Positions 16,915 through 24,851 of a stretch of 64,000 nucleotides of DNA are shown piece after piece. Made by a program: the position numbers and the translations under genes. This DNA comes from DAOTXS01 sp034435055 (GTDB lineage Bacteria; Chloroflexota; Anaerolineae; UBA4142). The stretch covers positions 74,234 to 138,233 of the forward strand of contig DAOTXS010000043.1 of assembly GCA_034435055.1 (NCBI GenBank). The letters run 5' to 3'. A model generated the notes under the pieces. It was not told the origin of the DNA and did not search any database. It worked only from the letters and a program-made list of their open reading frames with translations. Numbering within the stretch: the first letter of the stretch is position 1; the number at the start of each line of letters is the position of its first letter.

Positions 16915-18366
16915 ATGGAATACGAACCGGTCATTGGCTTGGAAGTCCATGCGCAGTTGTTGACCAAAAGCAAAATGTTTTGCGCTTGCTCTGCCGATTA
17001 CGCCGGCGCGCCGCCGAACACGCACACGTGCCCGGTGTGCTTGGGAATGCCGGGCAGTCTGCCGACACTGAATCGGCGCGCCGTGGAGTACACAATTCTC
17101 ACCGCGCTCGCGTTCCATTGCGAAATTCCAGCGTTCGCCAAATTCGACCGGAAAAATTATCACTATCCCGATTTGCCCAAGGGCTATCAAATTTCGGAAT
17201 ACGATTTGCCCCTTTCGCGCAACGGCTATATTTTGATCGACGATGCCGGGACGATCAAGCAGATTGGCGTGCGGCGCGTGCATTTGGAAGAAGATACCGC
17301 CAAACTTTTTCACGATGGCGAAAATTCGCTGATCGATATGAATCGCGCCGGCGTTCCGCTGATGGAAATCGTGAGTGAACCGGAGATGCACTCGGTTGAG
17401 CAAGCGCGCTTGTACGCGATGAAACTCCGACAAATTTTGCGATACCTCGGTGTCAGTTCCGGCGATATGGAAAAAGGCGCGATGCGTTTTGAGGCAAACA
17501 TTTCCCTCCGTCCCAAAGGATCGCTAGAACTCTCGCCGACGCGTGTGGAAATCAAGAACCTGAATTCGCTTCGCGCGATGGTGCACGCGTGCGAGTATGA
17601 AATCGTGCGGCAGACGAAAATCTGGCAAAGCGGTGGAACCGTCGAACAGGAAACGCTGGGCTGGGACGAAGTGCGCAACCAGACGTACACGCAACGAAGC
17701 AAAGAAGAGGCGCAGGATTATCGCTATTTTCCGGAACCGGATTTGCCGCGCTTGGAAATTTCGCGTGCGTGGGTGAGCGAATTGCAAGCGCGCTTGCCGG
17801 AATTGCCGGACGACAAATTCAATCGCTTGACGCGCGAGTACGGTTTGTCCGCGTACGACGCCGGCGTCATCACCGTCGAAAAAGAAATCGCGGATTGGTA
17901 TGACCGCGCCGTCGATGCCGGCAAAGCGCGCGGTATCGACGCGAAATCGATTGCGAATTGGGTGACCGGCGAACTGTTCCGATTGATGAAGGAACGCAAT
18001 GAAGACATCGACCGGGTGAAAATCGCGCCCGCGCAAATTCCTGCGCTCATCGCGCTGGTCAACGCCGGCACAATCAGCAACACGATTGCCAAAACCGTGT
18101 TCGAGGAAATGTACGCGACCGGCGACGCGCCGGAAAAAATCGTCGCGGCAAAAGGGCTGGCGCAGATCAGCGACCGCGCCGCGCTGGAAAACATCGTTGA
18201 ACAAGTGCTCGCGGAAAATCCCAAGCAAGTTGCCGAGTATTTGGCGGGCAAAACCCCCATCGCCAAATTCCTCGTTGGGCAGGTGATGAAAGCGACTAAA
18301 GGGCAGGGCAATCCAGTACTTGTCAATACGCTTGTGCTGGAGCAGTTGCAAAAGCGGAAGGTCTAA
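16915..18366 (+). CDS. gatB: Asp-tRNA(Asn)/Glu-tRNA(Gln) amidotransferase subunit B
   Basis: GatB is the tRNA-binding kinase/transamidase subunit that converts misacylated Glu-tRNA(Gln) or Asp-tRNA(Asn). The 483-residue protein has the family signature (IGLEVHAQL, then CPVCLGMPG, DRKNYHYPDLPKGYQ and the zinc-type cysteines CACS...CPVC), and a C-terminal GatB/YqeY helical domain ending in VMKATKGQGNP. gatC and gatA are not adjacent. ATG 16915 is preceded by GGAG; an upstream TTG at 16909 is less likely. Confidence 0.95.
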   Translation: MEYEPVIGLEVHAQLLTKSKMFCACSADYAGAPPNTHTCPVCLGMPGSLPTLNRRAVEYTILTALAFHCEIPAFAKFDRKNYHYPDLPKGYQISEYDLPLSRNGYILIDDAGTIKQIGVRRVHLEEDTAKLFHDGENSLIDMNRAGVPLMEIVSEPEMHSVEQARLYAMKLRQILRYLGVSSGDMEKGAMRFEANISLRPKGSLELSPTRVEIKNLNSLRAMVHACEYEIVRQTKIWQSGGTVEQETLGWDEVRNQTYTQRSKEEAQDYRYFPEPDLPRLEISRAWVSELQARLPELPDDKFNRLTREYGLSAYDAGVITVEKEIADWYDRAVDAGKARGIDAKSIANWVTGELFRLMKERNEDIDRVKIAPAQIPALIALVNAGTISNTIAKTVFEEMYATGDAPEKIVAAKGLAQISDRAALENIVEQVLAENPKQVAEYLAGKTPIAKFLVGQVMKATKGQGNPVLVNTLVLEQLQKRKV

Positions 18367-18418
18367 CCGCGCGCAAAAATCTGCTCCAAAAGGCGCAAAA
18401 ATTAGGACTATTTGGGTG

Positions 18419-18448
18419 TTGACGGCACTCGACACGCAGATTTATAAT
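18419..18448 (+). promoter_or_regulatory. Promoter of the roadblock/GTPase operon
   Basis: TTGACG (18419-18424), an 18-base spacer and TATAAT (18443-18448) precede the first gene by about 20 bases, with GAGGG before its ATG. It probably drives all four genes to 21549. Confidence 0.75.
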
Positions 18449-18468
18449 CGGATGCACGAGGGCTAGCT

Positions 18469-19128
18469 ATGCCGTTACAAGGCAATCTGCAAGAAATGAG
18501 TCTCGCCAACCTGATTCAGGTCAACTGTCAGGAAATGCGTTCCGCGCGCCTGACATTGCATCACGCCGGTCAGGAAGGCGAGGTTTATTTTTCGGATGGG
18601 CAAGTTGTGCACGCCACGCTCGGCGACCTTGCCGGCGAATCTGCCATTTATGAAATGCTCGCCTGGTTGGACGGGACGTTCGTGCTCGACCGCGATCAAC
18701 CCGCGCCGGTCAAGTCGATCGACGCCAAGTGGAATGTTCTGCTTTTGGAAGGGATGAAGCGCTCGGCTGAACGACTTGTTGCCCCGCACAAGCCGGAGGG
18801 AAAGATGAAACCGGATACACTCGCGCAACTCAAAGCCATCGAGGGAGTTGCCGGCGCGGTGATCTCCGCGTCCGATGGCGTGGTTCTTGGCGTCGATATT
18901 CCCGGTAGCGATGGTGAAGGTGAAGCCGCCATTGCGGTGTTTGTCGGCACGGCGGCGGTACAATTGGGCCAAGTCTTGCAATTGGATACCTTTTTGCACG
19001 GCATTGTGTTTTCGAAAAACAAACGGTTGTTGATTCTGCAACAGCCAGAGCGTTTTGTTGGGTTGGTGTTAGCGGAAAACAGTTCGCCGACAATTGTGGC
19101 AAACGCGGCGAGTCAGGTGTTTAGATAG
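18469..19128 (+). CDS. DUF4388 + roadblock/LC7-like protein
   Basis: This is a 219-residue soluble protein. Residues about 3-100 match DUF4388/PATAN-type domains, seen as GNLQEMSLANLIQV, then EGEVYFSDGQVVHA and a helical end, found in two-component and polarity proteins. Residues about 118-218 resemble a roadblock/LC7 fold (IEGVAGAVISASDGVVLGV), the family of MglB, which acts on small Ras-like GTPases. It is the first gene of an operon that includes a receiver-Rab GTPase, so a regulatory (GAP- or scaffold-like) role towards it is the natural inference. Confidence 0.78.
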   Translation: MPLQGNLQEMSLANLIQVNCQEMRSARLTLHHAGQEGEVYFSDGQVVHATLGDLAGESAIYEMLAWLDGTFVLDRDQPAPVKSIDAKWNVLLLEGMKRSAERLVAPHKPEGKMKPDTLAQLKAIEGVAGAVISASDGVVLGVDIPGSDGEGEAAIAVFVGTAAVQLGQVLQLDTFLHGIVFSKNKRLLILQQPERFVGLVLAENSSPTIVANAASQVFR

Positions 19129-19139
19129 AGGTGTCGCTG

Positions 19140-20327
19140 ATGGAAGCAATCCTCAAAGAAATCAACGCAGTCGTCGGAGTTGTCGGCTCGTTTGTCTGCG
19201 CGAGTGATGGCAAAGTCCTTGCCCACTTGATGCCGGCGCATTTCGAAATGCCCGCGCTTGATCTGGCGGCGCGGATTGCCAGCCAGACTTTTGCCGCACT
19301 CGAAGCGTCCGGTCAGCGCGTTCAGGAAACCGACCTCGCGTACGACAAAGGACGGCTCGTGCTAAAAAATTTGCGCGGCGGCATCTTGGTGATTGTGTGC
19401 GGGCGCAATGTAAATATTCCTTTGTTAAACTTGACCGCAAATGTGTCGGTCAAAAAACTTGCGGCGGAAATGAAACCCAGTCCAACATCTGCGCCAACCC
19501 CATCGACGGTCAAGCCGCCAACTCACATTCCCGCGCCGGTGGCATTGCCGCCGCTCGTGGCAGCCCTGGAACAAGAAGCGCATCGTCTTGTCGAGGCGGG
19601 ACAACAACAACGCCTCCATTTGCGCGTGATGAATGATCTCGCCATCTGGCTCGCTTGCCCGCGCCAGCGCGGTTTGTTGCCGCCGCTCGATAAACGCCAA
19701 ATCGATTTTGGCGGTTGGGCGACCGAGAGTGAAGCCCTCGAAACCTTTTTCGTGCAAGCGGGTTATACCAGCGACCGACGCTTTAAGCTATTTTATAATG
19801 GTCGGTGTTTGCGTTTCACCGATTCCAAAAATGAAACAACCGTCGATGTTTTTCTCGATTACTTTGAAATGTACCATCGCGTCGACTTGACGCCGTTCCT
19901 CACGCAAGAAGATTGCCTCTTGCCGGTCACCGCGCTGGCGCTCGTGCGACTGCAACTTGTCGAAATGAGTGAGGCGGGTTTGCGCGATTTGTGCGCGCTG
20001 ATGCTGGAACACGATCTTGGGGTGGGCGAAGAGAAAAGCAAACTCGATGCCGCGTACATCACGCGACTCTGCGCCGATGATTGGGGCTGGTTCAAAACAA
20101 TTTCATTGAACTTGGAGCGTTTGACGACATTTGCCAACGCCCATCTTGCCGTGCCCGACCGGGCGATTGTTGTCAAACGTGCGCAACGATTGAAACACAG
20201 CATCGACAGCGCGCCCAAAAGTTTGCGGTGGCAGACGCGCGCGCGGCTGGGCGAATCGGTCAAGTGGCACGAGACGCCGCTGGTCTATCGCCCGGGACAC
20301 GTGCGCCCCGATATGGCGCTCGGATAA
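19140..20327 (+). CDS. Roadblock domain fused to nucleotidyltransferase-like domain
   Basis: The protein has 395 residues. The N-terminal ~110 residues form a second roadblock/LC7-type domain (VGVVGSFVCASDGKVLAHL), followed by a Pro/Thr-rich linker (about 117-145). The C-terminal part resembles a family of nucleotidyltransferase-fold proteins: RVMNDLAIWLACP, the acidic KRQIDFGGW, RRFKLFYNGRCLRF, VDVFLDYFEMYHRVDL, and a helical DLCALMLEHD segment. The canonical GS motif of active transferases is not evident, so activity is doubtful. ATG 19140 has GAGG upstream; an in-frame GTG at 19131 overlaps that site. This fusion is unusual. Confidence 0.68.
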   Translation: MEAILKEINAVVGVVGSFVCASDGKVLAHLMPAHFEMPALDLAARIASQTFAALEASGQRVQETDLAYDKGRLVLKNLRGGILVIVCGRNVNIPLLNLTANVSVKKLAAEMKPSPTSAPTPSTVKPPTHIPAPVALPPLVAALEQEAHRLVEAGQQQRLHLRVMNDLAIWLACPRQRGLLPPLDKRQIDFGGWATESEALETFFVQAGYTSDRRFKLFYNGRCLRFTDSKNETTVDVFLDYFEMYHRVDLTPFLTQEDCLLPVTALALVRLQLVEMSEAGLRDLCALMLEHDLGVGEEKSKLDAAYITRLCADDWGWFKTISLNLERLTTFANAHLAVPDRAIVVKRAQRLKHSIDSAPKSLRWQTRARLGESVKWHETPLVYRPGHVRPDMALG

Positions 20328-20348
20328 ATTGGAGAGGGTGGAAAACTC

Positions 20349-20621
20349 ATGGCAGGATTCAAAGACATACTCGAGCGCGTACGAAATGGGTTTGGCGAAG
20401 TGTTTTACGGGATGGCGTTGTACGAAATCGAACGCTCGCATCGTCGTTCGCGCGGCTCATTGGAGCATTTGTTTATCCTGATTACCTTCGGCGATATGGT
20501 CGGCATTCCGATTCTGCCGCCGTACTATTGTATGCGGTTGCTGCCGTTTGTCGTTCCCGAAATCAAAGGATGGCAACGACGCCTGGCGCGCGAGCGCGAT
20601 TATCTCGACGCGATTTTCTAA
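20349..20621 (+). CDS. Small protein of unknown function in the GTPase operon
   Basis: This 90-residue protein is not recognised as a named family. It has an amphipathic, charged N-terminus, a hydrophobic stretch (about 39-70, with GDMVGIPILPPYYCMRLLP) broken by prolines, and a basic C-terminus (GWQRRLARERDYLDAIF). It may be a peripheral or hairpin membrane protein. It sits 21 bases after the roadblock-nucleotidyltransferase gene and 19 bases before the receiver-GTPase gene, so a role as membrane anchor for that system is an inference. Confidence 0.7.
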   Translation: MAGFKDILERVRNGFGEVFYGMALYEIERSHRRSRGSLEHLFILITFGDMVGIPILPPYYCMRLLPFVVPEIKGWQRRLARERDYLDAIF

Positions 20622-20640
20622 AGCCGAGCCCAGCGTGACG

Positions 20641-21549
20641 ATGGATGATTCTGCGCGACGCCAAATTATGATCGTGGACGACGATTACCGCATCGTCGCC
20701 GAAATTCTGGACGCCCTCAGCAGTCGAGAAGAATTCGCGGTGCGCGGATTTACGAACGGCGCGGACGCGCGCGCCGCGTTACAAGAAACTATTTTCGATC
20801 TGGTAATTGCCGATTGGAAAATGCCGGATGTCGATGGCTTGACTTTGATCCGCGACGCGCAGGAGCGTTCCGCACAAACGGTGACTGTTTTGATGAGCGC
20901 GTACAACCTCCACGACGCCCAAGAAGAACCTCCCGCGCATCATTACCTCGAAAAACCTTTCACCCTCGATGAGCTCATCAATCTAATCGATTCTATCTTT
21001 CCCACGCCGACGCAACGCCGGGTCAAGAAACCGATTGTGCTCAAAGTCTTGTTGGGCGGCGATGCCAACGTCGGCAAGACCAGTTTGATCCAACGCTACT
21101 GCACCGGCGCGTTTGATCCCACCCGCGCGATGACCATCGGCGTCGATTTTCATTTGTACGACATTGAAATAGAACAAGAACACATGCGATTGGTCGTTTG
21201 GGATTTGGGTGGGCAGGAGCGTTTCAATCTCGCCCGGCAAGCATTTTATCGCGGCGCGCAAGCGGTCGGTTTGGTGTTTGACGCAAGCAACCGGACATCG
21301 TTCTATAACTTGATCAAGTGGTGGCGCGAAACGCGCGAATATCTACCGGATGCGCCGGTGCTGATGCTCGCCAACAAAATCGATTTGCCACCGCAAATAT
21401 CGTACGTCGAAGCGATGGAGGTCGCGGCGGCGTGGCACATTCCCTTTTTCCAATCCTCGTGTGCCAACGGCGAAGGCGTTACCGAGTTTTTTCACGCGCT
21501 GGCGCGCAGTGCCTGGGAAAACACCAAAAACAAAACGACGGCAAAATAA
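20641..21549 (+). CDS. Response regulator receiver fused to Rab/Ras-like small GTPase
   Basis: This is a 302-residue fusion. Residues 8-122 form a receiver domain with the acidic pocket D13-D15, phospho-acceptor D58 (ADWKMP), S86 and K105 (LEKPF). Residues 131-295 form a Rab/Ras-like GTPase with P-loop GDANVGKTS (140-148), switch I T165 (MTIGVDF), DLGGQERF (188-195) including the Gln equivalent of Ras Q61, NKID (245-248) and SSCA (272-275). All key residues of both domains are present, so phosphorylation could control the GTPase. The start ATG 20641 has a weak ribosome-binding site; GTG 20635 is an alternative. Confidence 0.9.
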   Translation: MDDSARRQIMIVDDDYRIVAEILDALSSREEFAVRGFTNGADARAALQETIFDLVIADWKMPDVDGLTLIRDAQERSAQTVTVLMSAYNLHDAQEEPPAHHYLEKPFTLDELINLIDSIFPTPTQRRVKKPIVLKVLLGGDANVGKTSLIQRYCTGAFDPTRAMTIGVDFHLYDIEIEQEHMRLVVWDLGGQERFNLARQAFYRGAQAVGLVFDASNRTSFYNLIKWWRETREYLPDAPVLMLANKIDLPPQISYVEAMEVAAAWHIPFFQSSCANGEGVTEFFHALARSAWENTKNKTTAK

Positions 21550-21578
21550 ATTCGGGCGACGGATCAAGTCGCCCGAAT
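21550..21578. terminator. Hairpin between convergent GTPase and IPK genes
   Basis: ATTCGGGCGAC (21550-21560) has a perfect inverted copy at 21568-21578. On the minus strand it is followed by a T-rich run, so it is a good terminator for the isopentenyl phosphate kinase operon, whose stop codon lies in the loop region. For the plus strand the T-run is poor. Confidence 0.7.
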
Positions 21579-22388
21579 GATTGTTCCCTCTGCAAAATCC
21601 TCGCGCGTCAACGCACGCTCGATTACACCTTCGCGCAACGCGCTGACGATGTGCACCTGAATCGCTGGCTCACGCTGAACGAGTGCGACCATCCTCCTCA
21701 CCTTGTCCAACATCCCGCCGGTGACATCGATACCGTGCGACCCGCGTAACTGCGTTGCGATCTGCGGAAAATTTGCCGGCGTGATTTCTCCGATCAACTT
21801 GGCGGACGAATCTTGAAGCGGGTCGGCGTTGAACACGCCGTCGACGATCCCGGCAAGTACGATGCGCGACGGTTTGAGAAATGGCGCGACGTACGCAAAA
21901 ATCATTTCCGTCGAGGCAATCGTCATCTGCCGTGTTTCGTCGAATGCCACGTCGCCATACAACATCGGAACGAGATCGTGTGCGAGTGCCGTGCGAATCG
22001 AATCGGTTGCAAGTTCGACCAATTCACCGTCCCGGCATTTTGCCGATGCCGAAGGTTGCAAAGAAACGACCGGCACATTTTCGTCGAGAAACAAATCGGT
22101 AACGATGCGATTCAAACGCGCCGCCGCCGCGCCGGTTTCCGCGTACGCGCGCCAGTTGTCACGCTGACCATAGCCAAATTTTTGCGCGGCGAAATGTCCA
22201 AACGAACCGCTTCCGTGACCGATCAAAAGTTTGAGCGTTGCATTGGCATCGCGCGCTCGTTTCACCTCACGCGCAATTTGGCGAATCACATTTTCATTCG
22301 CCGTCGCTTCCCGATTCTTGTCGGTGATTGCCGAGCCACCAAGTTTGAGGAAAATCACCGTAGTTTTCCGTCCTCTGTCTTTTGTCAT
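21564..22388 (-). CDS. Isopentenyl phosphate kinase
   Basis: This amino-acid-kinase-family enzyme of 274 residues makes isopentenyl diphosphate from isopentenyl phosphate. The diagnostic loop HGSGSFGH is present with the IPK-type histidine H65, and LKLGGSAITDK with K15 binds phosphate; GGMLDKVRRM lies near the C-terminus. IPK is known from archaea, plants and some Chloroflexota in alternative mevalonate routes. Its ATG overlaps the preceding gene's stop (ATGA). The first 10 residues (TKDRGRKTT) are unlike the family and come from word-like DNA; GTG 22358 could be an alternative start. Confidence 0.88.
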   Translation of the reverse strand: MTKDRGRKTTVIFLKLGGSAITDKNREATANENVIRQIAREVKRARDANATLKLLIGHGSGSFGHFAAQKFGYGQRDNWRAYAETGAAAARLNRIVTDLFLDENVPVVSLQPSASAKCRDGELVELATDSIRTALAHDLVPMLYGDVAFDETRQMTIASTEMIFAYVAPFLKPSRIVLAGIVDGVFNADPLQDSSAKLIGEITPANFPQIATQLRGSHGIDVTGGMLDKVRRMVALVQREPAIQVHIVSALREGVIERALTREDFAEGTIIRAT

Positions 22389-22789
22389 TTTTGCGTAACA
22401 ATCACAATCGCTCGCGCCATCAACGTGCGGCCATTATCGCCGGGATCGCCCCACACGGCAACAACCACGCCGGGGCGCAAATCAGAAAACTGCGCCGGGT
22501 CATTTTCGCGCCGGACAATCGTTTGCGGATTGATCGTGATGGTACGCGAACCTTGGGCTGTATTCAAGGTCAAGGTGTTATCGCCGTACCGTTGAATCGT
22601 CCCGATGATGTTGGGTGTGCCGCCAATCGGCACCGGAAAATTTGAGGCGGTGCCTTGCGACGCGCGCGTGCTGAGCGCGCGCACGGTCCCGTGTTGGCCG
22701 GTAACCACGCCAATCGAGAATGTGCAAATCAGCATTAACCCAACGAGAAAAACCGCGCCGCAACCAATTAGAAATCTACGCGACCACAT
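22385..22789 (-). CDS. DUF5666-like membrane-anchored protein
   Basis: This 134-residue protein has one N-terminal membrane segment or signal anchor (about 6-29, FLIGCGAVFLVGLMLICTFS), then an extracytoplasmic beta-rich domain with GTIQRYGDNTLTL, ITINPQTIVRR and LRPGVVVAVWG, the pattern of DUF5666. Its function is unknown. The start ATG 22789 overlaps the TAA of the upstream DUF2723 gene (TAATG), and its stop overlaps the start of the kinase gene, so all three are coupled. Longer starts run into the upstream gene. Confidence 0.75.
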   Translation of the reverse strand: MWSRRFLIGCGAVFLVGLMLICTFSIGVVTGQHGTVRALSTRASQGTASNFPVPIGGTPNIIGTIQRYGDNTLTLNTAQGSRTITINPQTIVRRENDPAQFSDLRPGVVVAVWGDPGDNGRTLMARAIVIVTQK

Positions 22790-24711
22790 TATTTCACCTG
22801 CCATTTTCCGACTTCGATCCAATTCATATCGATGCCGCTGGCGGAAAATTCTGCCAATCCAATCTTGAAAATATGCTCGCCTTTTTTCAAATACGATGGG
22901 ATCACGAGATCAAATTCTTCGACGATGATCGGCTCGCGCGGCAATCGATTCTCGCGGACGTAGCGCGGCAGATTGCCAAAACCGAGATCGTGCGTTTCGA
23001 GCGTGACATTATCGATTTGCGTCGAGACCAGGTACGCGCGCGGTTGTGTGACGCGCCAATAGATTTTGAGATGCGCGCGGGGACTCGGCGCGTCCGGCGC
23101 GTTAGTCAAATCATAACCGATGAGCGTCAAACCGTCAAAGGAATGATCGATGCGATTTTGTGGTTGCGCTTCGCTCACGATCAACGACGGCGGGGTTTGA
23201 CTCGCGCGATACAACGTCAAATCGCGTTGATTGCCAATCAACACCGGCACGTACCACGCATCGACCGGTAACACTTCGCGCGGCGGCGCCCACAATCCGC
23301 CTTGCGGTTTGCCGTCGATCACGTTCACGGTCGAAAAGATCGGCGCGTTTGCCGCCGGCTTGCGCCGGCTGTCGAACGACGGCGTCAGCACATCGGGACG
23401 AATGTTGTACACTTGTTGCCAATAGTACATATCGTAACCAAACACGCCGCGCCGGCTAACGAGCGCGCTGTCGCGTGGAAGCATCGCAAAAACATTTTTG
23501 TAGAAATCGCCAATCGCCGTGTCGGTCGTGCGATTGTTATCGCGCGCACTCACCCCTCCGATAATCGTCAGCGGCGCAAACAAGAATACGATTATTGCCA
23601 TCGTTGTGGCAATCGTTTGCGCGCGCGGTGATGAAAATCTTTGTCGCAACCAATCGATGAGTTGTTGTGCGCCGCAACCGATAAAAATCGCAAAGATGAA
23701 ATGCGATGGAATGAAAAAGACATCGAGATCGAAAACTTTGTATTGCGTGAAGAAAAAGACGTTGGTGAAGTACATCAACCCGAAAAGCCAAAAGCGTTTG
23801 GGGTGTTTGAACAGCAATGTCCACATTCCCAGCCCGCCCAGCGCAACGCCGATCACCGTAAAATTTTGGACGAGGTATTGCAAATAAATCACCACGCGTT
23901 CCGGCATCGCGGTGATAGGGAACGCGAATCGCAAATTGGAAAATGCGCCGAGCGTGTAAACGTACAGACCGACAAGCGAGTTCGGCGGGAACCGCATAAT
24001 CAACGGGTCGTTGATGAGCGCGGCGCGAAAGGGAATCCACAGGAATTGCGCCAGCCCCAGCACAAACACAATGAATGCCACAAGAATGGTCAATGGTCGT
24101 TTGAGAATTCGCCAATCGGTGAGCAAAATAAAAATCGTGTACGTCGGCGCAAAGCCGAGGTTGGACAGGTGCGTGCCGGCGCCTAGTCCGAGCGCGAGCG
24201 CGAAAAGGACAAACCAAAAATCGGACGGAGGACTTGTTTCATCTTTCAGCGTGCTTGCATCTGCCCATTTTAAAAGTAGCAGGACTGTGAGCGCCAGCAT
24301 AAAAACATTCGGCGCGTAGACTTCGGTGATGACCGCTTGCGACCAAAACGTCGTCGAAACGCCGAACAGCAACGCGGCGAAAATTGCAATCGGGCGCGCC
24401 AGTTCAACACGGCGCAGAATCAAGTACAAGATCGCCACGCCGCCCGCGCCAAGAATCGCCGACATCAAATTCGTGCGGTGTGCCACCTCGCCAAACGGAA
24501 GCAGATGCGCAAAGAGAAAACCAAGCCACGTGTAAAGTGGATAACCGGTTGGATGCGCCAAACCCAGCGTCGCGGCGACCGTTGTCAATTCATTGCCATC
24601 CGGACTGGCGTACGACAGACCCGGTGTGAGCGTCGCGTTGTACAGGAAGAGACAAAACGCAAAAATAAACAGCGCAATCATACGTTCCGAGAATGATTTC
24701 ATCAGGCACAT
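22789..24711 (-). CDS. DUF2723-type membrane glycosyltransferase-like protein
   Basis: A polytopic protein of 640 residues has about 11 hydrophobic segments, then a soluble C-terminal part from about residue 400. The motifs SYASPDGNEL and LAHPTGYPLYTWLG match the DUF2723 family, distant relatives of GT-C glycosyltransferases that use lipid-linked sugars. The last ~110 residues (HLKIYWRVTQPRAYLVS, KKGEHIFKIGLAEF) form the beta-sandwich also seen in four other proteins of this window. The start is uncertain between ATG 24711 and ATG 24702; neither has a strong ribosome-binding site. Confidence 0.82.
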   Translation of the reverse strand: MCLMKSFSERMIALFIFAFCLFLYNATLTPGLSYASPDGNELTTVAATLGLAHPTGYPLYTWLGFLFAHLLPFGEVAHRTNLMSAILGAGGVAILYLILRRVELARPIAIFAALLFGVSTTFWSQAVITEVYAPNVFMLALTVLLLLKWADASTLKDETSPPSDFWFVLFALALGLGAGTHLSNLGFAPTYTIFILLTDWRILKRPLTILVAFIVFVLGLAQFLWIPFRAALINDPLIMRFPPNSLVGLYVYTLGAFSNLRFAFPITAMPERVVIYLQYLVQNFTVIGVALGGLGMWTLLFKHPKRFWLFGLMYFTNVFFFTQYKVFDLDVFFIPSHFIFAIFIGCGAQQLIDWLRQRFSSPRAQTIATTMAIIVFLFAPLTIIGGVSARDNNRTTDTAIGDFYKNVFAMLPRDSALVSRRGVFGYDMYYWQQVYNIRPDVLTPSFDSRRKPAANAPIFSTVNVIDGKPQGGLWAPPREVLPVDAWYVPVLIGNQRDLTLYRASQTPPSLIVSEAQPQNRIDHSFDGLTLIGYDLTNAPDAPSPRAHLKIYWRVTQPRAYLVSTQIDNVTLETHDLGFGNLPRYVRENRLPREPIIVEEFDLVIPSYLKKGEHIFKIGLAEFSASGIDMNWIEVGKWQVK

Positions 24712-24763
24712 TTTCCGGCGGCAAGGTTAGGCGCGAATGAAAACGTTGTAAACGCCGCGTAAA

Positions 24764-24791
24764 ATGATACCACAAACTAATCTTGCGGCAA
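24764..24791 (-). promoter_or_regulatory. Promoter of the DUF2723-DUF5666-IPK operon
   Basis: TTGCCG (24791-24786), a 16-base spacer and TATCAT (24769-24764) preceded by TGG on the minus strand. It lies back to back with the nagA promoter, five bases apart. Confidence 0.55.
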
Positions 24792-24795
24792 GCCC

Positions 24796-24824
24796 TTGAC
24801 AGTTGTCCCAGTTATCGGTATAAC
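24796..24824 (+). promoter_or_regulatory. nagA promoter
   Basis: TTGACA (24796-24801), a 17-base spacer and TATAAC (24819-24824) form a near-consensus promoter, 28 bases before the ATG at 24852. Confidence 0.8.
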
Positions 24825-24851
24825 ACATCTCGCAACGACGAGGGGGCATCG

